A stretch of DNA of 64,000 bases from Methylopila sp. Yamaguchi (GCF_002897035.1 NZ_BAUX01000003.1:275419-339418); one strand, 5' to 3'; positions 43,723 through 53,091 are shown, counted from the stretch's first letter. The notes: a model not told the origin generated them from the letters alone. Made by a program: numbers and translations.

Positions 43723-45072
43723 TCACGCGGCCAGCGAATGACGCGCGCCCGCGCCAAGGTAGGCGTCGAACGCGCTCGCGACGATCCGCGCCAGCGCCGG
43801 CGCGTCGCGCACGATGCTGAGGCGGGATCCCTCGAGGCGGACGAAGTCCTGGGCGATCAGCGGCTCCAGGCGCTCGAGCGCGGGCAGGAGAGCGGCGGGC
43901 GAGGCGCCGTGGGCCATCGCGATCGCGCCGAGGTCGGCTTCGAAGCTGCAGAGCAGCCGTTCGATCACCGCCCCGCGCAGCCGGTCGTCCGGGGTGAGGG
44001 CGCGTCCCTTGGCGACCGCGAGCCGGCCGTCGTCGATCGCGCGGGCCCAGGCGCCGACGTCGGCGGCGTTCTGGACATAGCCCTCCGGCAGGCGCCCGAC
44101 GGAGGAAGGGCCGAGGCCGATGAGGGTCTCCGCCCGATCGGTCGTGTAGCCTTGAAAATTGCGGCGGAGCGTCCCCCACGCGGCCGCCGTCGCAAGGCTG
44201 TCGTCCGACCGGGCGAAGTGGTCGATCCCGACGGGGACGTAGCCGGCCGCCTCGATCGCCTCGCGGGCGGTCGCGGCGAGTTCGAGCCGGAGTTCGACGT
44301 CGGGAAGATCTTTGGCGTCGATGAGCCGCTGGTTCGCCCGGAACCAGGGCACGTGCGCGTAGCCGAACAGGGCGATGCGATCGGGGGCCAGGGCGACGGC
44401 GCGCAGCGCTGTCTCTCGAACCGAGCGCAGCGTCTGGCGCGGCAGGCCGTAGATGAGGTCAAAATTGAGCCCCTCGATCCCGGCCGCTCGAACGGCCTCG
44501 GCCGCGGCGGCCACCACCCGGTGCGGCTGGATGCGGCCGATCGCGGATTGCACCTCGGGCGCGAAGTCCTGCACGCCGAGGCTCGCCCGCGTCACGCCGG
44601 AGGCGGCGAGCCGCCGGGCGCTTTCGCGGGTCACATGCCGCGGGTCGAGCTCAATCGCGTGCTCGGCGTAGGGGTCGACGTCGAAGCGGTCGCAGAGGTC
44701 CGCGACAAGGGCGTCAAACAGGTCCGGCGGCAGCAGGTTGGGCGTGCCGCCGCCCCAGTGGATGTGGGACACCCGCAACCGCCCTGTCCGCTCGGCCACG
44801 AGGCTGATCTCGCGCGTCAGCCGCCGGGCGTAGGCTAGCACCGGCTCGTCGCGCCGGGTCGCCTTGGTCGTGCAGGCGCAGTAATGGCAAATCGACCGGC
44901 AGTAGGGGACGTGCAGGTAGAGGGAGACGGGAGCGTCCGCCTCGCGCAGCGCGCCGAGCCAGCGACTGTAATCCTCCGCCCCGACGCCGTCGTGGAACTG
45001 CGGCGCGGTCGGGTACGACGTGTAGCGGGGGACCTGGCGATCAGCCAGGTCGGTCAGGCGAAGCGGGAGCAT
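43723..45072 (-). CDS. hemN: Oxygen-independent coproporphyrinogen III oxidase
   Basis: A 449-residue radical-SAM enzyme that decarboxylates coproporphyrinogen III without oxygen, keeping haem synthesis running under anoxia. The cluster ligands are in PYCRSICHYCAC (CxxxCxxC plus the adjacent C found in true HemN). GGGTPNLL, SLGVQDF and the C-terminal HemN domain (from about 340) are present. Start taken at MLPLR (45072), with AGGAT upstream. A GTG at 45087 is the alternative. A FixK box lies just upstream. Confidence 0.94.
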   Translation of the reverse strand: MLPLRLTDLADRQVPRYTSYPTAPQFHDGVGAEDYSRWLGALREADAPVSLYLHVPYCRSICHYCACTTKATRRDEPVLAYARRLTREISLVAERTGRLRVSHIHWGGGTPNLLPPDLFDALVADLCDRFDVDPYAEHAIELDPRHVTRESARRLAASGVTRASLGVQDFAPEVQSAIGRIQPHRVVAAAAEAVRAAGIEGLNFDLIYGLPRQTLRSVRETALRAVALAPDRIALFGYAHVPWFRANQRLIDAKDLPDVELRLELAATAREAIEAAGYVPVGIDHFARSDDSLATAAAWGTLRRNFQGYTTDRAETLIGLGPSSVGRLPEGYVQNAADVGAWARAIDDGRLAVAKGRALTPDDRLRGAVIERLLCSFEADLGAIAMAHGASPAALLPALERLEPLIAQDFVRLEGSRLSIVRDAPALARIVASAFDAYLGAGARHSLAA

Positions 45073-45105
45073 GGAGCCATCCTGCACTCGGCGCGCGCGC
45101 AGGCT

Positions 45106-45119
45106 TTGACCGAGATCAA
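45106..45119. promoter_or_regulatory. FixK/FNR box upstream of hemN
   Basis: TTGACCGAGATCAA fits TTGA-N6-TCAA exactly. Its centre is 40 bases upstream of the hemN ATG, in the short gap after the stress-protein gene, so hemN can be induced independently of that gene. Confidence 0.85.
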
Positions 45120-45142
45120 AGGCGGCGCAGACGCCCGTCGCG

Positions 45143-45988
45143 TCAGTGGGACAGGAGCAGCGGAATCGGCGAGGTCTCGAGCAGCGACCGCGTCACGCCG
45201 CCGAACATCCACTCGCGCGTGCGGCTGTGGCCGTAAGCGCCGGCGACGATGAGGTCCGAGCCGATCTCGTCCGCCGCGTCGATGATCTCGTCGGCGATCG
45301 ACGAGATCTCGCCCGCGCGCACCTCCGGGCGGCTGTTGACGCCGTGACGCGCGAGGAAGGCCGCGACGTCCTCGGCGCTCTCGTCCCGGAACGACCCGCT
45401 GGAGGTGACGACGACGACCGTTTCGGCGCGCAGGAGCAGCGGCAGCGCGTCGCGCACCGCCCGGCGCGCCTCGCGCGTGTCCTTCCAGGCGATGACGATC
45501 GAGCGGGCGGACAGGCGGTCGACGCCGGGCGGCGCAATCAGCACCGGCCGACCGCATTCGAGCGTGACGGCGCCGGGCGCGACGCCGAGGTTGACGTCGA
45601 CCGCGTCCTTGCTGGAGCGCCGGCCGAGCACGATCAAGTCCGCGGCGCGAGCGTTGGCGATGACCTGCCGGCTCGGCTCCTGAAGGGCCTGCCGCCACTC
45701 GACGTCGTTGCGCGAGCCGACCACGTCCTTGAACGCGGCGTAGGCGCCCGCCAGCTCCTCCTCGACGCGGCCCTGCTCGTCCTCGGCGATGGTGGCCGCC
45801 ACATGCGGACCTCCAAGGTCGCCGTAGATCGGCAGCAGCATCTGCTCGGCCGCGAGGCCGATGACGTGGGCGCCGAAGCGGTCGGCGAGGTCGACCGCGA
45901 GCCGGCCGCGGTCCCGGGCCGCGGGCGTCAGGTCGAAATGGACCGCGAGGCTCGCGTAGCCCGGCGCAGGGTCCGTCAGAGGCGTCAT
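45143..45988 (-). CDS. Tandem universal stress protein (UspA family)
   Basis: A 281-residue cytoplasmic protein with two Usp domains (about 10-150 and 155-281). The second carries the nucleotide-binding pattern GAYGHSRTREWMFGGVTRSLL. The start at 45988 follows GGGAGAT at the right distance; the longer frame has no support. Such tandem Usp proteins are commonly induced by FNR/FixK-type regulators in low oxygen. It is divergent from fixL with a FixK-like site in between. Confidence 0.9.
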   Translation of the reverse strand: MTPLTDPAPGYASLAVHFDLTPAARDRGRLAVDLADRFGAHVIGLAAEQMLLPIYGDLGGPHVAATIAEDEQGRVEEELAGAYAAFKDVVGSRNDVEWRQALQEPSRQVIANARAADLIVLGRRSSKDAVDVNLGVAPGAVTLECGRPVLIAPPGVDRLSARSIVIAWKDTREARRAVRDALPLLLRAETVVVVTSSGSFRDESAEDVAAFLARHGVNSRPEVRAGEISSIADEIIDAADEIGSDLIVAGAYGHSRTREWMFGGVTRSLLETSPIPLLLSH

Positions 45989-46043
45989 CGTCGATCTCCC
46001 GTCTGGTGACGCTCGATCTTTGCGCGGTGCGGACGAGCCCGCC

Positions 46044-46057
46044 TTGATCCTGCGCAA
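46044..46057. promoter_or_regulatory. Variant FixK box between usp and fixL
   Basis: TTGATCCTGCGCAA fits the looser FixK2 consensus TTG(A/C)-N6-(T/G)CAA. It is 56 bases upstream of the stress-protein ATG and 57 bases upstream of fixL, so it could serve either. Confidence 0.5.
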
Positions 46058-46113
46058 TGCGCGCGCGCCGCCGGCTGTGGCCCCGGGTCGGGAAGCCGCT
46101 ATAGGATCGCGCA

Positions 46114-47607
46114 ATGACCTCCGCCCCGCCCGACGACCCGATCGCCCAGACCGCGACAGACCTCGCCTTGGTGCTCGTGGACGCGCAGGGCCGCGTGATC
46201 CATTGGCCGCCGGCGGCCGAGCGCATCTTCGACCTGAGCGCGGGGGACGCGCAGGGGCGACGCCTCGCGACGCTGCACGCCGACGCCGCGACGGGAACGG
46301 CCGTCTTCGCCCGCGCGCAGACGGAGGGCTCGGCGGAAGCGCGCTGCGATCTCGTTCGCGCCGGCGGCGGCTCGTTTCCGGCGCTCGTCGCGATCGCGGC
46401 GACGGCGGGCGAGGGCGACACGGAGGTCTTCGCGGTCGCCATTCGCGATCTCGGCGAACGCCTCGCCTCCGACAACGCGCTGCGCGCCCGCGAGGCGCAT
46501 CTACGGTCGATCCTGGAGACCGTGCCGGACGCGATGATCGTCATCGACGAGCAGGCGACGATCCAGTCCTTCAGCACGACCGCCGAGCGTCAGTTCGGCT
46601 ACAGCCCGGAGGAGGTCGTCGGGCGCAACATCAGCATGCTGATGCCGGAGCCCTACCGCGGCCAGCACGACGGCTACATGGCCCGCTACCTCGCGACCGG
46701 CGAGCGCCGCATCATCGGCGTCGGCCGGGTCGTCGTCGGCCGGCGCAAGGACGGCTCGACCTTCCCGATGGAGCTTTCGGTCGGCGAGATGCGCTCCGCC
46801 GGCGCGCGTTACTTCACCGGCTTCATCCGCGACCTCACCGAGCGGCAGGAGACCGAGACGCGCCTGCAGGAGCTCCAGGCCGAGCTCATCCACATGTCCC
46901 GCTTCACCGCGCTCGGCGAGATGGCCTCGACGCTCGCCCACGAGATCAACCAGCCGCTGACCGCCATCGCCAATTACCTCACCGGCTCGCGACGCATCCT
47001 GGAGCGTATGGAGGGCGAGCAGGTGGACCTCCTGCGCGACGCCGTGGGGCAGGCCGCGGAACAGGCGATGCGCGCGGGCCTCGTCATCCGGCGCCTTCGC
47101 GACTTCGTGCGCCGGGGCGACAGCGAGCGACAGGTCGAGAGCCTGCCGCGGCTGATCGAGGAAGCGAGCGCGCTGGCGCTCGTCGGCGTCAAGGAGCGGG
47201 GCGTCCGCGTCACGTTCGACTTCGACCCCCGGGCGACGCTGGTGCTGGCCGACCGCATTCAGGTCCAGCAGGTGCTGCTCAATCTGGTGCGCAACGCGAT
47301 CGAGGCGATGGAGTCAGCGGCGCGGCGGGAGCTGACGGTCGCGACGCGCGCCGGCGAAGAGGCGGGTCTCGTGACCGTCGAGGTGATGGACACCGGCCCC
47401 GGGCTCGCGCCGGAGATTGCGGACCACTTGTTCCAGCCCTTCCAGACGACCAAGGCCCAGGGAATGGGCGTCGGCCTGTCGATCTGTCGTACGATCGTCG
47501 AGGCGCACGGAGGCAGGATCTGGGCAAAGAGCGAGCCGGGGCAGGGCGCGCGCTTCGCCTTCACGCTTCGGGCGGTGGACGAGAAGGAGCTTGCGGATGT
47601 CCAGTGA
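46114..47607 (+). CDS. fixL: Oxygen-sensing PAS histidine kinase FixL
   Basis: A 497-residue soluble sensor. It has an N-terminal PAS domain (about 10-115), a haem-binding PAS (about 128-245), a coiled dimerisation helix with phosphoacceptor H276 ([12 protein letters not shown]) and an ATPase domain (about 370-490; NAIEAM, DTGPGL, GMGVGLS). The haem PAS keeps the proximal histidine H185 (RGQHDGY) and the arginines R191 and R205, equivalent to H200, R206 and R220 of Bradyrhizobium FixL. No membrane helices. It overlaps fixJ. Confidence 0.96.
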   Translation: MTSAPPDDPIAQTATDLALVLVDAQGRVIHWPPAAERIFDLSAGDAQGRRLATLHADAATGTAVFARAQTEGSAEARCDLVRAGGGSFPALVAIAATAGEGDTEVFAVAIRDLGERLASDNALRAREAHLRSILETVPDAMIVIDEQATIQSFSTTAERQFGYSPEEVVGRNISMLMPEPYRGQHDGYMARYLATGERRIIGVGRVVVGRRKDGSTFPMELSVGEMRSAGARYFTGFIRDLTERQETETRLQELQAELIHMSRFTALGEMASTLAHEINQPLTAIANYLTGSRRILERMEGEQVDLLRDAVGQAAEQAMRAGLVIRRLRDFVRRGDSERQVESLPRLIEEASALALVGVKERGVRVTFDFDPRATLVLADRIQVQQVLLNLVRNAIEAMESAARRELTVATRAGEEAGLVTVEVMDTGPGLAPEIADHLFQPFQTTKAQGMGVGLSICRTIVEAHGGRIWAKSEPGQGARFAFTLRAVDEKELADVQ

Positions 47608-48214
47608 CGCGGTCGTGCACGTCGTGGACGACGACCTCGCAGTGCGGAAGTCGCTCGCCTTCCTGTTCGCCTCCGACGGGCTGCCGGTCCGCCTCCACGA
47701 GTCGGCTTCGGCCTTCCTCAACGGCCTCAACGCCATTCAACCGGGCTGCGTGCTGACCGACGTGCGCATGCCCGGCGTTGACGGCATCGAGCTGCTGCGC
47801 CGGCTGAAGGCGCGCGGCGTCGGGATTCCGGTCATCGTCATGACGGGTCACGCCGACGTCCCGCTGGCGGTCGAGGCGATGAAGCAAGGCGCGATCGACT
47901 TCATCGAGAAGCCGTTCAACGACCACCTCCTGCTCGCCGCCGTCCGCGGGGCGCTCGCGCGCCGAGCCGCCGCGAGCGAGACCGACGCCCGGACCGCCGC
48001 GATCCGCGAGCGGCTCGCCAGCCTGACCGAGCGGGAGGCGCAGGTGCTCGAGGGCCTCGTTGCAGGCAAGGCGAACAAGGTGATCGCCTACGACCTCGGC
48101 ATCAGCGCCCGGACCGTCGAGATCTACCGCGCCCATGTGATGACGAAGATGCAGGCCGCGAGCCTGTCGGAGCTGGTCCGCCTGTCGCTTGCGGCGGAGC
48201 GCGGCGCCCGTTGA
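47597..48214 (+). CDS. fixJ: Response regulator FixJ
   Basis: A 205-residue two-domain regulator. The receiver (1-125) has acidic residues at 11-13, phosphoacceptor D55 (VLTDVRMPG), a conserved Thr (MTGHADV) and Lys (IEKPF). A LuxR/NarL-type HTH (about 140-200; [22 protein letters not shown]) follows. The ATG at 47597 overlaps the fixL stop by 11 bases. Phosphorylated by deoxy-FixL, it should activate fixK. Confidence 0.96.
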   Translation: MSSDAVVHVVDDDLAVRKSLAFLFASDGLPVRLHESASAFLNGLNAIQPGCVLTDVRMPGVDGIELLRRLKARGVGIPVIVMTGHADVPLAVEAMKQGAIDFIEKPFNDHLLLAAVRGALARRAAASETDARTAAIRERLASLTEREAQVLEGLVAGKANKVIAYDLGISARTVEIYRAHVMTKMQAASLSELVRLSLAAERGAR

Positions 48215-48224
48215 GGAAGATCAA
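48211..48224 (+). promoter_or_regulatory. FixK/FNR box upstream of receiver-only gene
   Basis: TTGAGGAAGATCAA fits TTGA-N6-TCAA. It overlaps the fixJ stop codon and its centre is about 64 bases upstream of the receiver-only gene ATG. It suggests that FixK activates that gene (and possibly fixK by read-through). Confidence 0.75.
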
Positions 48225-48281
48225 GGAGCGCTTGAGCGTTCGGGCGTAGGGCTCAGCCTCCGGCTCAGTCAGGACGCTCCC

Positions 48282-48659
48282 ATGCCCGCCTCCCGAGGCC
48301 CAGTGCTCGTGGTCGACGACGACGAGGCGGTCCGCCGCTCGCTGCGCTTCGCGCTTGAGCTCGAAGGCCTCGACGTCCGGCTCTACGTCGACGGGCCGGC
48401 GCTGCTCGGCGACGAGGCCAATCTGCCGGCGACCGGCTGTCTCGTCGTCGATCAGTTCATGCCGGGCATGGAAGGCGTGGAGCTGATGACGCATCTGCGT
48501 CTGCGCCAGGTGCGCCTTCCCGCCATCATGATCACGGCGAAGGCGAGCGACGGGCTTCGCGCAAGGGCGCACGCCGCAGGCTTCGGCCTCGTGCTGGAGA
48601 AGCCGCTGCACGACGGCGCTCTTGTCGCGGGCATTCGCGGCGCCCTGGCCGCTCCTTAA
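48282..48659 (+). CDS. Stand-alone receiver-domain protein, candidate FixT-like feedback regulator
   Basis: A 125-residue single receiver domain with no output domain. Acidic pocket VVDDDE (10-15), phosphoacceptor D57 (CLVVDQFMPGMEG), Thr in MITAKAS and Lys in LEKPLHDG are all present, so it should be phosphorylatable. It lies between fixJ and fixK and has its own FixK box. In Sinorhizobium and Caulobacter, the small receiver-like FixT, made under FixK control, inhibits FixL. The position here suggests an analogous role; direct orthology is not shown. Confidence 0.8.
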   Translation: MPASRGPVLVVDDDEAVRRSLRFALELEGLDVRLYVDGPALLGDEANLPATGCLVVDQFMPGMEGVELMTHLRLRQVRLPAIMITAKASDGLRARAHAAGFGLVLEKPLHDGALVAGIRGALAAP

Positions 48660-48673
48660 GGGCTTCCCCTTAG
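48656..48673 (+). terminator. Small hairpin between receiver gene and fixK
   Basis: TTAAGGG-CTTC-CCCTTAG forms a stem of six or seven base pairs starting inside the receiver-gene stop codon. Weak terminator or processing site; no T run. Confidence 0.35.
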
Positions 48674-48750
48674 GAGAGCATCTGAATTTTCGGACTGTGA
48701 AGTCGGGCCTAACGCTGGTCCCCGTCAGGTCATCGCCGACGGAGGTTCCG

Positions 48751-49422
48751 ATGCTCGCTTCTCACGCCGCAGTTGAGGCCGTCTCGCCGGCCGTCGCGCT
48801 CGCCCCGATCCACGAGCTTCACACGCCACGCGCGGCCGCTCCGATCCGCGCGTTCATCAAGGACGCGGAGATTTTTGCGGAAGGCGAGCCGGCGGCCTAC
48901 TTCTACAAGGTCATCACGGGGGCGGTGCGCACCTACAAGCTGCTCAGCGACGGCCGCCGGCAGATCGACGCCTTCCACCTCCCTGGCGAGATCTTCGGCG
49001 TCGAAGCCGGCGAGGAGCACCGCTTCACCGCGGAAGCGCTTGGGGAGGCGACGGTCGTCGCCTACCGCGCGTGCGGACTCGAGGCCCTCGCCGCCGGCGA
49101 CACGGCGCTCGCCCGGCAGGTGGTGTCGGCCATGCAGAACGCGCTGGAGCGGGCGCAGGACCACATGCTGCTGCTCGGGCGGAAATGCGCGCTGGAGAAA
49201 GTCGCGACCTTTCTGCTCGGGCTATCGCGCAGGCTGCCGCATCCCGGCGCGGTCGACCTTCCGATGGCCCGCATCGACATCGCCGATCATCTCGGCCTGA
49301 CGATCGAGACCGTCTCCCGCACGCTGACGGAACTGGAGCGTCGAGGGGTGATCGAGCTTCCCGCCCATCGCCGATCGATCGTATTGCGCGACAAGGCCGC
49401 GCTACGCCGGCTCGACGCCTGA
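48751..49422 (+). CDS. fixK: Crp/Fnr-family regulator FixK
   Basis: A 223-residue regulator with a cyclic-nucleotide-type beta-roll (about 35-125), a dimer helix (about 130-160) and a C-terminal HTH whose recognition helix IETVSRTLTELE carries E186, S189 and R190, the residues that read TTGA half-sites. It lacks the N-terminal cysteine cluster of FNR, so oxygen sensing is delegated to FixL/FixJ. C108 and C146 are the only cysteines noticed. GGAGG precedes the ATG. Confidence 0.93.
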   Translation: MLASHAAVEAVSPAVALAPIHELHTPRAAAPIRAFIKDAEIFAEGEPAAYFYKVITGAVRTYKLLSDGRRQIDAFHLPGEIFGVEAGEEHRFTAEALGEATVVAYRACGLEALAAGDTALARQVVSAMQNALERAQDHMLLLGRKCALEKVATFLLGLSRRLPHPGAVDLPMARIDIADHLGLTIETVSRTLTELERRGVIELPAHRRSIVLRDKAALRRLDA

Positions 49423-49454
49423 GCGTCACGCGCTTCCCCACTTCGAGCGATCGA

Positions 49455-49486
49455 CGAACGCCCCGGCCGCAAAGCCGGGGCGTTCG
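49455..49486. terminator. Strong bidirectional terminator between fixK and cydC
   Basis: Perfect 13-bp stem CGAACGCCCCGGC / GCCGGGGCGTTCG with a 6-base CGCAAA loop, in the 90-base gap of convergent genes. Confidence 0.85.
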
Positions 49487-49512
49487 CATGTCCGTCGGCG
49501 CGCCGCGCGCCA

Positions 49513-51177
49513 TCACGGCGTCGCTTCGATCGCCACACCGTCGACGAGCCGCAGCGTCCGGTCGGCGACGCCCTCGGGCAGCGCGGCGTGGGTGATCAGC
49601 AGCACGGTGCGTCCTTCGGTCGCCGGACCGAGATCTTCGAGGAAGGCGCGTTCGGTCGCGCGGTCGAGGCCGCTCGTCGGTTCGTCCAGCACGAGGATTT
49701 CCGCCGGAGACAGCAGCGTGCGGGCGAGGCACAGCCGGCGGGCCTGGCCGGCGGACAGCGTCCCGCCCGCTTCGCCGAGCGGCGCGTCGAGACCGCCATG
49801 AAGCGCCGCGATCACGTCGTCCAGCCGCGCCTTCCGAAGGGCGGCCCACAGCGCGGCGTCGTCGGCGAAGGGGTCGCCGATCGCGAGGTTCTCGCGCGCC
49901 GAGCCGCCGAAGATCGGCGCGTGCTGTTCGAGCAGCGCCACACGCCGGAGCAGGTCGCTCGACGCCGCCTCGCGGAGATCACGACCGGCGACGCTGACGC
50001 GGCCGGCCTGGGGATCCGCCAGACGCAGCAGCAATGCGGCGAGCGTCGACTTTCCCGCGCCGCTCGGCCCCACGATCGCCACGCGTTCGCCGGCGGCGAC
50101 CGAGAACGAGAGGGCCCGCAGCACGGGACGGCCGGTGTCATAGCCGTAGGTCACGCGGTCGAAAGCGAAGCCGCCGCCGCGCGGCAGCGGCGGCGGACGG
50201 AGCGCTTCCGCCACCGGGCAGACGGCGTCGTTGATCGTCTTCAGCCGCTCCGCCGCCGCGGCGGCCGCGCCAAACTTGCCGATCGCGCGCACGACGACGG
50301 CCGTCGCCTCGAAGCCGCCGAGCGCCGCCAGAACAAGGCCGACCACAAGCGGGCCGCTCAGGGCGCCCGCGGCGTGCGCCTCAAGGCTTGCGACCAGCAG
50401 GCCGAGGGCGCCAGCGCCGGCGCAGACCGCGACCGCGGCGGAGGCGAGGCCGGCGCGCGCCGCGAGGCCTCGCCGCACCCGCGCAAGCCGTTCGGCGATC
50501 GCGGCGGAGCGTCGGCGCGCGGCCTCCGTCGCGCCGAAGGCGACGAGGTCGGCGCGGCCTTCGAGCGCGTCGAGGGTCGCCATCCGTAACTCGGCCGAGA
50601 GCCTCACCGCGTCCGCCCCGAGCCGTCGCGTGGCCGCGACCAGCAGCAGCGGCGCGCCAATGAGCGCGGACGCCATGGCGAGCCCGTAGACCGGAGCGGC
50701 GGCGGGCAGCAGGACGCCCAGCAGCGCCGTGAGCCCGAGTCCGATGAGAGCGCCGGTCGCGAGCGGTCCCGCCGCCACGATGAAGACGCTGTCGAGCGCG
50801 TCGACATCGGCGGTCAGCCGCGCGACCGCGTCGCCGCGGCGCAGCGAACGGCCGAGGTCGAGCCCGCCGCGTCCGAGCGCGCGGAAGGTCCAGCCCCGGA
50901 TCTCGGCCAGAACCTTCAGTGTCGCGTCGTGTCCCGCGAGCTTCTCGCCGTAGCGGGAGGCGATGCGAAGCATCGACAGGCCCCGCACCGCGGCCGAGGG
51001 CCCGAACAGATTGAAGCTCGCGGCGGCGCTCGCGAGGAAGGCGGCGGTCAGAAACCACCCGGACAGGCCAAGCAGTGCTACGCCGGCGGCGAGCGTCGCG
51101 AGCGACAGGGCGAGCGCCGCAACGAAGCGGCCGGCGTGGGCCGCGAACAGGCGGCGGAACGAGAGCAGCGCGATCAT
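49513..51177 (-). CDS. cydC: Cytochrome bd biogenesis ABC exporter subunit CydC
   Basis: A 554-residue half-transporter with six N-terminal membrane helices (about 1-315) and an ATPase domain (about 335-550). Walker A is GPSGAGKST, with a degenerate signature LSAGQARRLCLAR and Walker B ILVLDEPTSGLD. With CydD it exports cysteine/glutathione or supplies haem for assembly of the bd oxidase. Its ATG at 51177 overlaps the cydD stop (ATGA). Confidence 0.93.
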   Translation of the reverse strand: MIALLSFRRLFAAHAGRFVAALALSLATLAAGVALLGLSGWFLTAAFLASAAASFNLFGPSAAVRGLSMLRIASRYGEKLAGHDATLKVLAEIRGWTFRALGRGGLDLGRSLRRGDAVARLTADVDALDSVFIVAAGPLATGALIGLGLTALLGVLLPAAAPVYGLAMASALIGAPLLLVAATRRLGADAVRLSAELRMATLDALEGRADLVAFGATEAARRRSAAIAERLARVRRGLAARAGLASAAVAVCAGAGALGLLVASLEAHAAGALSGPLVVGLVLAALGGFEATAVVVRAIGKFGAAAAAAERLKTINDAVCPVAEALRPPPLPRGGGFAFDRVTYGYDTGRPVLRALSFSVAAGERVAIVGPSGAGKSTLAALLLRLADPQAGRVSVAGRDLREAASSDLLRRVALLEQHAPIFGGSARENLAIGDPFADDAALWAALRKARLDDVIAALHGGLDAPLGEAGGTLSAGQARRLCLARTLLSPAEILVLDEPTSGLDRATERAFLEDLGPATEGRTVLLITHAALPEGVADRTLRLVDGVAIEATP

Positions 51178-52940
51178 GCCGCGGCGTCCTTGACGAGGCT
51201 GGCGCGCGGCTGACGCGGGCCGCATGGCGCGAGACGACCCGCTTCGAAGCGCAGCACGCCGTCCATCGCGTCGGCGACGGTCGCGGAGTGGGTGGCGACG
51301 AGCATCGTGCGGCCGCGCGCGAAGGTCAGCAGTCGGTCCAGCACAAGGCGTTCGGTCGCGGCGTCGAGATGGGCCGTGGGCTCGTCGAGCAGGATCGCGG
51401 CGGGATCACGGAGATAGAGCCGGGCGAGGGCGATCCGCTGCGCCTCGCCGCCGGACAGGCCAAGCCCGCCTTCGCCGACAAGGGTCTCGAATCCGTCCGG
51501 CAGCCGCTCCACGAAGGGGAGCGCTGCGGCGCGGTCCGCCGCGCGGCGCACGGCGTCGTCGCTGGCGGAGGCATCCCCAAGACGGATGTTGTCGGCGATG
51601 GTGCCGTGGAACAGGCGGGAGCGTTGGCCGACGTAGCCCAGCCCGGCGCGAAGTCGCGCCTCCGGGATCCCCGCGAGCGCCCGGGCGCCCAGCCGGATCG
51701 TCCCCTCGGCCGGGCGCAGCCGTGCGAGCGCGTCGAGCAGCGTCGACTTCCCGGCGCCGCTAGGGCCGACGACGGCGATCCGCGCCCCTGCCGACGCGCG
51801 CAGATCAGCCCGGTCGAGAATCGTGACCCCGTCGGACGTGCGCAGCGTCAAAGCGCTCGCCTCGATCGCCCATGGGCCGTCGTCGCAGCGGACGAGCGCC
51901 GGGGCGGCAAGGGTGAAGTCTGACGTTGCGAGCGCGCCGAATTGGCGCTCGATCTCCTGCACCGCGGCGATGGCCGCGGCGCGGTCGTGGTGATGGGCGG
52001 CGAGAAGCCGGAGCGGCTGGTAGACCTCGGGCGCGAGCAGCAGGCAGGCGAGGCCGGCGCCCAGCGTCAGCGGCGCGGCGCGGAGATCGACGAGGCCGAG
52101 GTAGGACAGGCCCACGTAGAGCGCCACGCCCGCGACCCCCAGCGCTGCGAAGAACTCCAGCACCGCCGACGACAGGAACGCGATGCGCAGCACGCGCAGC
52201 GTGCGGACGCGCAGCTCGTCGGTGGCGGCCTCCAGCGCGGCGGCCTCCGCCTCCAGCCGGCCAAACAGACGCAGCGTCGTCAGTCCGCGCAGCCGGTCGG
52301 CGAAGCGCCCGGACAGGCGAGCGAGGGCCGCGGCCTGCGCGTCGCCGGCGGCCTGCGCGCCCCAGCCCACGAGCGCCATGAACGCAGGGATCAGCGGCGC
52401 GGTCAGCAGAAACAGAAGCCCGACCGTCACGTCGTAGGCGAAGGCCGCCGCGGCGAAGGCGAGCGGCAGCAGCGCGGCCTGCACGGCGGCCGGAAGGAAG
52501 CGGGCGACGAAGCCGTCGAGCGCCTCGACCTGGTCTACGAGCGCGCTCGCGAGCGCGCCGGACCGCCGGTCCGCGGCGGCGACCGCGTCGCCCGCGAGCA
52601 GGCGCCGGAACAGGTCGTTCCGCAGCCGGCGCTTCACCGTCTCGGCTGCGGCGGCCGCGGCGCAGTCGCCGACGAACCCGAGGCCGGCGCGGGCGACGAT
52701 CAGTCCAGCGATCGCGAGCAGTACGGGGGCGAGGTCCGCGCGCGTCGTCCCGCCCGAGATCGCCCCGTCGAGCGCGCGCGCCATCAGCGCCGCCTGGGCG
52801 ATCAGCAGCAGTCCGCCGACGAGCGGCGCGCCGGCGGCGAGAGCGAGGGGGGCCGCGGCGCCGCGGCTCAGGGCGGACAGCCGTCGCGCGGCGGCCCGCG
52901 CGGCCGTGCGGGCGGAGGTCGTGCGCGCGTCGTTCGTCAT
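51174..52940 (-). CDS. cydD: Cytochrome bd biogenesis ABC exporter subunit CydD
   Basis: A 588-residue half-transporter with six helices (about 20-330) and an ATPase domain (about 350-575). It has Walker A GPSGAGKST, canonical signature LSGGEAQRIALAR and Walker B AILLDEPTAHLD. First gene of cydDC, transcribed divergently from cydAB with a shared FixK-like box 55 bases from its ATG. The pair is needed to assemble the oxidase encoded next door. Confidence 0.93.
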   Translation of the reverse strand: MTNDARTTSARTAARAAARRLSALSRGAAAPLALAAGAPLVGGLLLIAQAALMARALDGAISGGTTRADLAPVLLAIAGLIVARAGLGFVGDCAAAAAAETVKRRLRNDLFRRLLAGDAVAAADRRSGALASALVDQVEALDGFVARFLPAAVQAALLPLAFAAAAFAYDVTVGLLFLLTAPLIPAFMALVGWGAQAAGDAQAAALARLSGRFADRLRGLTTLRLFGRLEAEAAALEAATDELRVRTLRVLRIAFLSSAVLEFFAALGVAGVALYVGLSYLGLVDLRAAPLTLGAGLACLLLAPEVYQPLRLLAAHHHDRAAAIAAVQEIERQFGALATSDFTLAAPALVRCDDGPWAIEASALTLRTSDGVTILDRADLRASAGARIAVVGPSGAGKSTLLDALARLRPAEGTIRLGARALAGIPEARLRAGLGYVGQRSRLFHGTIADNIRLGDASASDDAVRRAADRAAALPFVERLPDGFETLVGEGGLGLSGGEAQRIALARLYLRDPAAILLDEPTAHLDAATERLVLDRLLTFARGRTMLVATHSATVADAMDGVLRFEAGRLAPCGPRQPRASLVKDAAA

Positions 52941-52995
52941 GGAGCAGTCCTTTGGATCACGCTCCAGCGCTTAAGGACGCGGGCTTTCTGTCACC

Positions 52996-53009
52996 TTGTT
53001 CCAGATCAA
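52996..53009. promoter_or_regulatory. FixK-like box in the cydD/cydA divergent promoter
   Basis: TTGTTCCAGATCAA matches TTGA-N6-TCAA with one mismatch in the left half. It is 55 bases from the cydD start and 83 from the cydA start, so one site could activate both divergent operons. Confidence 0.65.
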
Positions 53010-53091
53010 AGCGACGCCCGAAGCGTCGGCGTACCGCCATGGTCGAACCGGCCGCCTGTCTTGGCCGGGCCTCAGAATAGGCGGGCAGACC

